A DNA stretch of 64,000 nucleotides from Lentisphaerota bacterium (GTDB lineage: Bacteria > Verrucomicrobiota > Lentisphaeria > Oligosphaerales > JABHEG01): positions 26,006 to 90,005 of the forward strand of contig JABHEG010000295.1 of assembly GCA_018676675.1 (NCBI GenBank). Direction: 5' to 3'. Below are positions 44,738-52,764 of the stretch, one piece after another (position 1 is the stretch's first letter; every line of letters begins with the position of its first letter). Both the position numbers and the translations under genes were made by a program. The notes beneath the pieces were generated by a model, which did not search any database, was not told the DNA's origin, and saw only the letters and a program-made list of their open reading frames with translations.

Positions 44738-44909
44738 ACCGTTCCCGGTAGTCGCGGCTCTGCCGGACAGCCGCTCTGAACCGAGCCGCGCACAACGTAA
44801 GCGGTCCGCTCCCGCTAGTCGCGGCTCTGCCGGACAGCCGCTCTGAACCGAGCCGCGCACAACGTAATCGGTCCGCTCCCGGTAATCACGGCTCTGTCGG
44901 ACAGAGCCG
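44738..44909. repeat. Tandem repeat, 67-bp period, about 2.6 copies
   Basis: GTCGCGGCTCTGCCGGACAG starts at 44751 and 44818, and a diverged form (ATCACGGCTCTGTCGGACAG) at 44885, exactly 67 bp apart each time. Each full unit contains CGGCTC...GAGCCG arms able to fold, and the last partial unit is a perfect hairpin CGGCTCTG-TCGGA-CAGAGCCG (44889-44909). It fills the convergent spacer completely. Related units starting ACCGCTCCCGGTAG lie at 60783 and 60843. There are no unique spacers between units, so this is not a CRISPR array. Confidence 0.85.
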
Positions 44910-44911
44910 AG

Positions 44912-45700
44912 TTACACACGCGTGAATTGGCCGAGGAACTCAGCGGCCTGGCGTACGGTCTCTTCCAGTTCCTCGATCGGCGGTCGCGGTTCGAGCTCAT
45001 TCACATAGCCGTCGAATCCCACGTTCCTCAACGCGGCGAAGAAGGTGGCGAAATCAGTCTGCCGGTTTTCATGGTAGGCGACTCGGTCATAGCGGATCTC
45101 GGTGCCGTCTGCCAGCTTGAGAGCGTTGGCAGCGTCAGGGCTGACCACGAGGGTCTGCACGTGGACGCCAAGAAGTCGTCCTCGCAGCGGCTCGAACATG
45201 TTTTCCGTGAACGCCTCGCGTCCCATGACCAAGTTCGCTGGTTCAGGCATCACCCCGAAGTTCGGCTCATCGATCTCAGCGATGGTTGCTGCCGCGGCTG
45301 TTATCGTCTCGAATGGACCGCCGGTGTGCATTTGGTACAGGATTCCGACCCCGTGGGGTGCCGCGAGCTGCGCGGCCTTCTTCAACACAGGAAGAGCCCC
45401 GCCGACACGAATGCCTTCGCCGCCGAGCTCGGCAATCACTGCCGCAAACGCTGAAAACGCCTCGTCATCGGCACCGTCGAGCTCGCCACGATAGGCGCCT
45501 TCGAACAGTGCCAGACCGTTCCTCTCGAGTCCGGACTGGATGGCATCGAGTTCCTGCCCGGACGTCTGCGGGTTGAGTTGCGAGGCCCGCAGGTCGACCG
45601 CTTCGTAACCGTAGCGACCGGCGAGATCGAGGAAATCGCCGACGGGGATGACCGTCTCAGTACCTGATTCCACCAATCGTCCTGAAAGTGACAGTTTCAT
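44912..45700 (-). CDS. Sugar phosphate isomerase/epimerase family protein (AP-endonuclease-2 TIM barrel)
   Basis: 262 residues, a complete small TIM barrel. MKLSLSGRLVES at the first strand, YEAVDLRASQLNP, GILYQMHTGGPF, NFGVMPEPANLV and the C-terminal YVNELEP fit the xylose-isomerase-like family, with Glu, Asp/His and Glu near strand ends as metal ligands. Members isomerise or epimerise sugars and inosose derivatives, or act on 3-keto glycosides. No signal peptide. GGAG eight bases upstream of the ATG supports the start. It is the last gene of a long minus-strand run, 84 bp downstream of the 1407-residue protein. The stop lies three bases from the terminal hairpin of the 67-bp repeats. Confidence 0.75.
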   Translation of the reverse strand: MKLSLSGRLVESGTETVIPVGDFLDLAGRYGYEAVDLRASQLNPQTSGQELDAIQSGLERNGLALFEGAYRGELDGADDEAFSAFAAVIAELGGEGIRVGGALPVLKKAAQLAAPHGVGILYQMHTGGPFETITAAAATIAEIDEPNFGVMPEPANLVMGREAFTENMFEPLRGRLLGVHVQTLVVSPDAANALKLADGTEIRYDRVAYHENRQTDFATFFAALRNVGFDGYVNELEPRPPIEELEETVRQAAEFLGQFTRV

Positions 45701-45784
45701 CTGATCTTCTCCAATCGTGATTCTATGACGTCCGGTATGTTGGGTTCGGGATTTAGGGGAACGAGTAAGCCGTAGCGGACCACA

Positions 45785-48700
45785 CTACTGCTGGGGTTGA
45801 GGTGTGCCTGGGAACATCGCTTTCTGGCGCTTGGCTGCGTATTGGAGGGCCTGGATGAGCAGGGGCTGTCCGTCTGGAGTCTCAAGCAGGTTTCCCCAGA
45901 GCCAGACCAATTCCACACTGCGCAGTTCGTGGCGTTTGTAGCGGATAAGGGCGGCTGCATATCGACCGAAGGAGTTGCCTTGGGCATCACGCAGTTCAGC
46001 AAGTGGGACGATGGTGGGGCCCAGGATTGGGTCGACATCGACGCCCCGGTACTCTCCCCATGAGAGATGATTGACATCCATGGGACCGGGGAACGTGATC
46101 ACATCCTGCCCCGGCAGACAGTGCAGGTACTTGGGGCGGTTGTCCTGGAACCGTGATGAGCCGATCGCCAGCCGCAACTCATTCTCGATGGGACGGACGG
46201 GATCGGGCTTCTGTCGCCATTCACCATCCTTGCCCAGACGTGAGTGGTAGTAGAACTGCCACATCGTGCCGCAAGCGACGAGGAACCCTCCTCCGCGGAC
46301 GTAGTCAACGTAGTTCCGCCAAAGCCCGGTCCGCGTGCCGATTGCGTCGATGAAGTACTCGCCATCCACGGCATGGATCGCGATTGGGAAGTTGGCGGGG
46401 TTGAAGATGGCGGGGTCGGCGAACTCCGCAGGTGTCAACACGCGCTTTGGGAGACCTGTTTGGACACAGGCCTTCTCGATGGCCTGTGCGTGTTCGGCTA
46501 CGTCTCTTGGCAGGACGGCGATGGCGGGTGCGGAGACCGGTCGATCCGGGATGATGGCAGTCCGGATGGCGTGACTCATGACCTCGAGCGCGATGGGAAG
46601 CCCCTCGTCCATGCGAAGGATGTTGGCCCAGAGAAAGACGACACGTCCGTTCCTGTACTCAGTGCAGCGGTGCTGGATGTCGGCCACCACTGCCCCATGA
46701 TCCCTGCCGGACGCATCACGCAAGATCAGAGCCGGGGTGAAGATGTCGCCTTCGGGAAGACCCGCGGGGGTTGCCAGCCGGTACCCGCCTCCCACAGCTC
46801 GGCTGAACGGCATGGGGGAAGACAAATGGCGGAGGACCGGTTGACCGGGGACCAGCTCGAAGTGTGGCAGTTCTCGCGGCGCCGGACAACGAGCGGAGTT
46901 GATGCCGATCTTGAGTTCCGCACATGTTTGAGCGTTGGGCAGCCCCTTGATCCGAGTCAGGGTCTGCCCCTTGGCTTCGAGGGCGTAGAAGAAGGGCCAG
47001 CCCCACGCGGCGGAAACGAGACAGCCGCCAGCTTGGATGTATCCCTTTAGCGTGTTGACGGCATCCCCGGGCTTGTGAACGGTGTGCAGGAACGTCTCGG
47101 GGCCGGCATGGACCACAACGGCATATTGGTCAGGATTCAGCTGGGCCGGATCTGCGGCTTCCTGAGGTGTCAGTATGGCAGGCGATGTCCCCAGAAGAGC
47201 GCACGCGAGGCGCAGCGTTTCTGCGTGGTCCGCCAACGGAGGGATGAAGGCGATTCTCAGGGCCTTGCCACGTGTGGCGTTGCGCACTTCGGCGCGCAGG
47301 GTTCGCACCAGGGCTGTGAGTTTGGGAGTGGTTCTTGCCTCCCGTTCGGGGCGCTTGTTTCGTGCCCTTATGCGGCCAAGAAGTTTGGCAGCTCGATCAG
47401 TGGAGGGATGTGAAGTCGCGGAAAAAAGCAGCGCCTTTCCCTTCAGTTCGATGGCGGTTATCCGTGGGGCAGGATGCGGGGAAGCAATTGGGTACATGTC
47501 TATCTTCCAGGAGCGAAGGGGGGAGGATTTCAGCGCCGGCAGTGACGCGTCCAGATGCACCTCTCGTTTGGTGCCGTCAGCGTAGCTCACGGTGGCTGCA
47601 AGGGGTGCCGGTGTTCTCTCAACGAAAAGGAACACTGAGCGGGGCAGGCTGGGCATCCTGAATGTCCGAGGACGCTGGGCCAGGTCGACGGCAGAGACAG
47701 GGCCGGGCAGAAGAGCAAAGGGGATCCTGTGAACCGTCGTGTGTTGGCCGGGGGAAAGCCCAGCCCAGGAAAGGCCGTTCTGCCAGGAGACATCAAGCGA
47801 CGTGCCGCCCGACAGCAGCACAAACTCGAAGCCGTTGGCAAATGGGCGATCAAGGGTGACCGGGACGTCACGTTCGGACGTTGGGCGGAGATCCAGTCGC
47901 TTTCCGAGCGTGACCGTGTCTCCCGCGGCGAGGGCATCGATGGTCACGTTGGTATCGTCCGGACTGATCGTGAGGGGGAGCCGGGAGACTCCGTTTACCC
48001 GCAGCTCAAGATTCCGGAGACCACCGAACGGGCGGGTCACGGTGATGGTGGTGTTCGGGGCGGCTTGACCGGTCAGCCTGAAGCCAAAGCTGTCGCTCGA
48101 TCTGAACGTGTAGTCTGCAACGCCAAGATGCGCACCCTGGCTGAAGGCCATCGCTGCGGCCTCTCCACACAGAATCCTGAGTTCGCTTGCCCCAACCGGC
48201 TGCAGGTGTTCTGCCAGTCTGCTGGAGTGCGGGATGCGGCCTCGGCGGGCGTGTCGTTCCCCGGCTGCGGTCAGATCGAGTTCCTCGATCGTGTGTGTGC
48301 CGCTCTGCGAGTAGCCGACATGCCAGCGCTGCAGCGCACCGCGGAGCAGGCGTCCCAGGGTGGGGTCGCCTGTCTCGACATGGTACATGGCCATTGCCCG
48401 GAGCAGGTGCGATGTTTCTCCCCAGGCGACGCGTCCGAACGATCCGTGGCGGTTATCTCCCTGGATGAGGAAGGTGGGGTCGAACGCGTCCTCGGGGTTC
48501 GGATCATCGACGTAGATCGCCAGGTGTCTGTAGATGAGCGTTGTCCCAAGCTCAAGGGCTTCCTGAGCCTTCTTGTTACGCTTGCGAGTGCCCCTGAACT
48601 GGTGGTAGAACTCCAGCAGGAATTGACTGCCGGCATTCGCCGCCGCTGCCGACGTTGCCCAGGGGGTGTGCGGGTTCCCGGTTCGCGTGCTGACGCAGGT

Positions 48701-50008
48701 TCGGGTCCAGTTCAGCACACCGTCGATGTAGGCAAGGAAGTCCTTGTCTCCGGTGGCTGCGTACAGGGCCAGCGCGTAGGAACCTACTTGCCACGTCACG
48801 GGCGCTGTTGTCGAGGCCGCTGCCTTGCCGCCGAGAGGCCGGGTGTAATCGCCTGCAAGAGGATAGCGCCAGGAGATGCACCTGGTGCGGTTGGATCGAG
48901 TCCGAATCGCCATGCGTTTGAGTCTCTTCCAGTCCTCAAGCAAGCGTTTCACTCGATCTGGATCTCCAGACACGAACGTCTTCCGTATGGCTTGGTGCGT
49001 GGTTGTCACCGGCAGGACAGCGTCATCCTCAAAGAGGAGCGACTCAGGGTTGAACGAACTCCGCGACGGAGCTCGCAGTAGGGCCAGAGCAGGTGAAGGG
49101 GAAGGAGGGACGTCATCGCGCTTTGGCATCCAGCCCACGTCGCAGGTTTCGGGTGTCGGCGGCAGGCAGGCAGGAGTCGCCAGCCACGTGCCGCGCAGGA
49201 CAAATGCGTTGGGGGTTCCCGTTTGAGGCAGGTCGGTTGTGTGGATCAGGGCAAACTGACAGTTCGTCCCAGACGCGGGTGCCGTAAGCCCGAAGGACGG
49301 ATGAGATGTGCCGTCGGAGGCGGACCGGCACGCTGTCATGAGCTTGCGGCCGGAGCGCAGACCGTCGTTCCCTCGACGGAAGCAGTAGGCAACGAATGTC
49401 TTCCGCGCCGGGGACCAGAGTCCCAGCGCCGGTATGGGGAATTCGGACAGTTCGACTCCAGGGAGCCAACCCCCTTCCTGCTCGCCTCCGACTTCCGCGG
49501 ATGCGAGTGGGAACGAATCCAGATTGGCAAGTGGAGTCTGCAGGCCGCCTCTGTAGAACACGTCGGCTTTCTCGATGTCACACAGCAGCACTGTCCGGGC
49601 ACGCTCTGCCATAGGCAGGACTAGTCTGACTGTCGGGAAGGGATCTGCCGAGCTCAGACTGACGGTAATCAGGGCCCCCTCTCCCAACGGGGCCGAACTG
49701 GCATCCGGCCCCCCACGGAAGTTCGTGAACGATAAGCTGGCCCCGAGGGCATCGCTGCGGACCTCGCATCGTGCCGTCAATGGTGCTTGGGCAAGGGCAA
49801 TTCTGGCGAGTTGCTTGCCGGACGTCTGGTCGGTAAGCGCGAACCCCTCACTTCGCCCCTCAGTTCGCGCGGCCGTGATGCCCATCGTGCCGTTTGAGAG
49901 CCGGGCGATTTCCGGCGTGTCGGCGATCTGGATCTGGGCTGCAGCCGGGAGCGCGGTTGCCAAGAGACAGAACCAGAACGCGACCCGGTTGCTCGTTTGT
50001 GACTTCAC
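45785..50008 (-). CDS. Very large secreted protein with a duplicated C-terminal module, function unknown
   Basis: 1407 residues from a GTG whose product begins MKSQTSNRVAFWFCLLATAL, a proper signal peptide (cleavage near AAAQ). The open frame upstream to 50197 runs through a palindromic repeat and is unlikely to be coding. Residues 30-330 are beta-rich. About 360-620 is helical with WQVGSYALALYAATGDKDFLAYIDG and GETSHLLRAMAMYHVETGDP, as in alpha/alpha barrels of glycan-active enzymes. About 915-1159 and 1160-1407 are two tandem copies of a 245-residue module: both have ILTPQEAADP- or VLTPAEFADP-like segments, then GYIQAGGCLVSAAWG or DYVRGGGFLVACG, then WANIL or WGNLL near the end. The module resembles class I amidotransferase-like folds. 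A role in polysaccharide breakdown is inferred from the helical part only. Confidence 0.65.
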   Translation of the reverse strand: MKSQTSNRVAFWFCLLATALPAAAQIQIADTPEIARLSNGTMGITAARTEGRSEGFALTDQTSGKQLARIALAQAPLTARCEVRSDALGASLSFTNFRGGPDASSAPLGEGALITVSLSSADPFPTVRLVLPMAERARTVLLCDIEKADVFYRGGLQTPLANLDSFPLASAEVGGEQEGGWLPGVELSEFPIPALGLWSPARKTFVAYCFRRGNDGLRSGRKLMTACRSASDGTSHPSFGLTAPASGTNCQFALIHTTDLPQTGTPNAFVLRGTWLATPACLPPTPETCDVGWMPKRDDVPPSPSPALALLRAPSRSSFNPESLLFEDDAVLPVTTTHQAIRKTFVSGDPDRVKRLLEDWKRLKRMAIRTRSNRTRCISWRYPLAGDYTRPLGGKAAASTTAPVTWQVGSYALALYAATGDKDFLAYIDGVLNWTRTCVSTRTGNPHTPWATSAAAANAGSQFLLEFYHQFRGTRKRNKKAQEALELGTTLIYRHLAIYVDDPNPEDAFDPTFLIQGDNRHGSFGRVAWGETSHLLRAMAMYHVETGDPTLGRLLRGALQRWHVGYSQSGTHTIEELDLTAAGERHARRGRIPHSSRLAEHLQPVGASELRILCGEAAAMAFSQGAHLGVADYTFRSSDSFGFRLTGQAAPNTTITVTRPFGGLRNLELRVNGVSRLPLTISPDDTNVTIDALAAGDTVTLGKRLDLRPTSERDVPVTLDRPFANGFEFVLLSGGTSLDVSWQNGLSWAGLSPGQHTTVHRIPFALLPGPVSAVDLAQRPRTFRMPSLPRSVFLFVERTPAPLAATVSYADGTKREVHLDASLPALKSSPLRSWKIDMYPIASPHPAPRITAIELKGKALLFSATSHPSTDRAAKLLGRIRARNKRPEREARTTPKLTALVRTLRAEVRNATRGKALRIAFIPPLADHAETLRLACALLGTSPAILTPQEAADPAQLNPDQYAVVVHAGPETFLHTVHKPGDAVNTLKGYIQAGGCLVSAAWGWPFFYALEAKGQTLTRIKGLPNAQTCAELKIGINSARCPAPRELPHFELVPGQPVLRHLSSPMPFSRAVGGGYRLATPAGLPEGDIFTPALILRDASGRDHGAVVADIQHRCTEYRNGRVVFLWANILRMDEGLPIALEVMSHAIRTAIIPDRPVSAPAIAVLPRDVAEHAQAIEKACVQTGLPKRVLTPAEFADPAIFNPANFPIAIHAVDGEYFIDAIGTRTGLWRNYVDYVRGGGFLVACGTMWQFYYHSRLGKDGEWRQKPDPVRPIENELRLAIGSSRFQDNRPKYLHCLPGQDVITFPGPMDVNHLSWGEYRGVDVDPILGPTIVPLAELRDAQGNSFGRYAAALIRYKRHELRSVELVWLWGNLLETPDGQPLLIQALQYAAKRQKAMFPGTPQPQQ

Positions 50009-50033
50009 GCGATCTGAGCGCGCGACCCCCTTT

Positions 50034-50115
50034 TGGAGGGGCGGCGTCCTCGACGACCGCGGCTGAGAGAGGCCAACGGTCTCCGAAGACGGCCGCTGAG
50101 GACATCGGCCCTCCA
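50034..50115. repeat. Palindromic extragenic repeat, about 82 bp
   Basis: The left arm TGGAGGGGCGGCGTCCTCG (from 50034) is the imperfect inverse of the right arm CGCTGAGGACATCGGCCCTC (within 50090-50115). The right arm recurs at 60965-60990 with 23 of 26 identical bases. The element lies just upstream of the gene at 45785-50008, in the 190-bp gap to the HzsA-related gene. Confidence 0.75.
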
Positions 50116-50198
50116 AATGGCCTCGGGCAGTTACACTTCCCGATATGACGGCCGGACCTTCGGCCGAGGCTGGGGGCGTGTGTGAGCTCCGCATCACG

Positions 50199-52592
50199 TT
50201 ACTCCCGGACCACGACGTTGTAGGTCTTGTTGAGTCGGCCGCCGTAGACCACGTCTCCCCGCTTGCGCAGAGCCCGGAACGGGGGCTGGTGCAGGGCCTG
50301 GGCTTTCAGGTTCAGGCCGGCCACGCCCTTCCGTTCATGGCAACCAACGCAGCTCTTGCGTTCGCCCGGGCGCACGTACTGAAACTCCGTCTCGTGGACG
50401 ACAACCTGGCCGGCACGATCGAGCAGGGCAAATCGGAACGCTGTGTCGGCGGGGACTTCGACGTGGAACGAGCCGTCTTCGGCAATGGGCACTGTCCCGA
50501 GGATCCGCGTCTGGAAACCGAGATTGCCGTTGAGTGACATCCCGACTTGTACAGCTTCCAGCACTCTCACCGACGCCACCTTGGAACGTTCGAACGGCAA
50601 GTCTGAGTTGAAGACGGAGCTGCAGAAGACGAAGCCCGTGTGCGGGTTGGATGGTCGCCGAAGGGGAGGGATGATCCGTGGTCTAAGCCGTGGGCGGACT
50701 GCCACGGGATCGACATCACTCATGGTGGGATCGTCGTAGACCAGGCGTTTCTGTCTGGTCTTGAGGTCAAAGAGGTACAGCCCATAGCCATTAACGCGCA
50801 GGTCGTGCCACGGGGCATGGGCAAGCAGGACCCAGCGGTTGTCAAGAGGATATGGGGCGGTGTACCGGCCGACGGGATTCTGGTCGTCAAAGCTGTGGAT
50901 ATAGACTTCCTCTCCTCCGGCCAGGTTCAGGACTTCAGGGAAAATCGGCTTTTCGCAGTCCATGGGATTGGCCCCGGGGTCGAGTACGGTCAGGCCGGCG
51001 GGGGTGACGCAGACAATCTGGCCGTTGGGCAGGCAGCGGGGGAAACTGACGGAGACGCCCATCATCTGGTCTGTGCGAGGCCAGGCTGTCGTCTGGTATT
51101 GGTTCGCGTATGGCATGGGGCGGAGCGTGCTGTAGAAACCGCCGCGCATGCTGCCATAGAAGAGCTGCTCCTGGCTGCCGTCCGGCATGACCGTGTGGAG
51201 CACGGTCTCGATTCGGCTGATCCCTTTCCGGGGATCGTGTTTGGGGACGGCTGACGGGCCGCCATCCCAGCCGTAGAAGCGGTAGCTGCCGTAGAGGATC
51301 CGGCCATCCGGGAGCACGATTGGCTCAAAGTCAGCGTTGGGATTGAAGCTGATCTGCTGGATGTCGGTACCGTCTGCGTTCATCGTGTAAAGCACGCGTG
51401 AGCGTTCCTGGTGGTAGTACTCTCGGTAACCTGCCCGGTCACTGCAGAAGATGATGCGCCCGTCCGGGAGATATTGCGGATCGACGTCATTGCAGTCGCC
51501 TCCGGTGATCTGGCGAAGGCCCGTACCGTCAACACTCATCTCGTAGATGTGAAATCCATCGGTACCAAGGTCGCGTCGCATGGCGAACAGGATTCGTGCT
51601 CCGTCGTAGGAGACTTCCGGTGCTTGAACGGCCCCCGACGCCAGGTTAGTGAGATTCCTCAGTTTTCCATCAGGGCGGGGAGGCGTAAGGGAGTAGAGGT
51701 CCTGCCCCCATCCGTACCAGGGGAGACGGGGGTAAGGGTACGAGTCACGGTAACCGAAATTGGACTCCGTGCGTTCTTTGGTCTTGACGAAAACAACGGC
51801 GCTCGGGAGATTAGGGGCAGGCGTGGTTTCCGGCTTCAGTTTTCCGGCAAGGCGTCTCGCTGCCTGTTCTGCTGCCTGACGCACGATGAGAACGGGATCG
51901 TCGGCTGCCATCCGGAGGAGTTGTTCCTCGGCTTCTGCACAGCGCATCCGTCCCAGCGCACGTGCGGCGCCCTGCCGGATGAGATAGTGGTCCCGGCCAA
52001 GTTCCCGGATCAAGATTTTCCTGGCTTCGTCACCACCGATTTGACCAAGTGCCTCCAGAGCGGCATAGGCCACCCGGATGTTGGGGGTCCCGACGGGTGC
52101 CCGAGCCGGACGGCGCACTCGGCGTCCGGAGTCGTTCCGGACGTAGTGGAAGTAATACTCGCGCCAACGTGCGTTCCGAGCCCCGCCGCTGACTTCCCAG
52201 AAGTCGCGCGCACCTTCCGGGAATTGGTTTGCCAGAGCCGGGATGCTGGCCGGGGAAGCGATACTGCCGAGGGCTTTGGCGGCCCAGTAAGCAGCAACCT
52301 GATCTGCTGAGAAGAGTAATCCTTCGAGTTCCTTACGCAGTTCCGCGCGCGGGTACTGATGTATGGCCCAGGCAATCAACGCGGGGGCCGGTTCCGGAAG
52401 CAGCAGCAGTGTTCGGAACTCCGTGATGCCGGTCGTGGAGGACCGGGCCAACTGCAGGGCGGCCGGGGAAGAGGGAGTGGCTCGGAATGCATCGGCCACG
52501 CTGGTCGGTGGTGTGGCGGTGGCCTGTGCACAGGCATCGAGGGCAAGCGCAACACACACGCAGCATGCTGCCAGAGCGGAAGCGTATTTCAT
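50199..52592 (-). CDS. HzsA-related secreted monoheme protein with HEAT repeats and propeller
   Basis: 797 residues from the ATG at 52592, which begins a signal peptide (MKYASALAACCVCVALALDA); the open extension upstream is repeat E4. HEAT/PBS-lyase-type helical repeats cover about 60-260 (YWAAKALGSIASPASIPAL, AYAALEALGQIGGDEARKIL, RQGAARALGRMRCAEAEEQL). A PD40 propeller spans about 300-620 (DVDPQYLPDGRIIFCSDRAG, DFEPIVLPDGRILYGSYRF). One c-heme motif, CVGCH (748-752), follows PGERKS. It shares the propeller and the heme-proximal segment (VPADTAFRFALLD...PGERKSCVGCHE) with the protein at 23981-27433 but lacks the second heme. Periplasmic redox function inferred. GGAG ten bases upstream. Confidence 0.75.
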   Translation of the reverse strand: MKYASALAACCVCVALALDACAQATATPPTSVADAFRATPSSPAALQLARSSTTGITEFRTLLLLPEPAPALIAWAIHQYPRAELRKELEGLLFSADQVAAYWAAKALGSIASPASIPALANQFPEGARDFWEVSGGARNARWREYYFHYVRNDSGRRVRRPARAPVGTPNIRVAYAALEALGQIGGDEARKILIRELGRDHYLIRQGAARALGRMRCAEAEEQLLRMAADDPVLIVRQAAEQAARRLAGKLKPETTPAPNLPSAVVFVKTKERTESNFGYRDSYPYPRLPWYGWGQDLYSLTPPRPDGKLRNLTNLASGAVQAPEVSYDGARILFAMRRDLGTDGFHIYEMSVDGTGLRQITGGDCNDVDPQYLPDGRIIFCSDRAGYREYYHQERSRVLYTMNADGTDIQQISFNPNADFEPIVLPDGRILYGSYRFYGWDGGPSAVPKHDPRKGISRIETVLHTVMPDGSQEQLFYGSMRGGFYSTLRPMPYANQYQTTAWPRTDQMMGVSVSFPRCLPNGQIVCVTPAGLTVLDPGANPMDCEKPIFPEVLNLAGGEEVYIHSFDDQNPVGRYTAPYPLDNRWVLLAHAPWHDLRVNGYGLYLFDLKTRQKRLVYDDPTMSDVDPVAVRPRLRPRIIPPLRRPSNPHTGFVFCSSVFNSDLPFERSKVASVRVLEAVQVGMSLNGNLGFQTRILGTVPIAEDGSFHVEVPADTAFRFALLDRAGQVVVHETEFQYVRPGERKSCVGCHERKGVAGLNLKAQALHQPPFRALRKRGDVVYGGRLNKTYNVVVRE

Positions 52593-52659
52593 GGTCGTGT
52601 CACTCCGTGGGTGGGGCGCTGTCGGGTTGTTGCAGTTCGGGCCAGCCACCCCCACCTTT

Positions 52660-52712
52660 GCCGTGTCTGATTTCAGTGTGGGAGGCGGTGCCATACGACG
52701 ACCTCTTAGCCG
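52660..52712 (+). repeat. Palindromic repeat element E4 (core copy)
   Basis: GTGGGAGGCGGTGCCA at 52678-52693, followed by TACGACGACCTCTTAGCC, matches the E3 core best. Upstream CCCACCTTTGCC and GTCTGATTTCA align with CCCACGTTGGCT and CACCTGACCTCA of E3. Terminal inverted repeats are not recognisable. It lies in the 172-bp gap between two minus-strand genes. Confidence 0.7.
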
Positions 52713-52764
52713 TGCCGATGCCGTACTGATCGACTCTCCAGCTGTTGCCTCCTGCGTGCCTACG

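Noticed and set aside
44738..44909. 67-bp repeats as a CRISPR array
   Set aside because: Units are directly adjacent with no unique spacers, and no cas gene is present.
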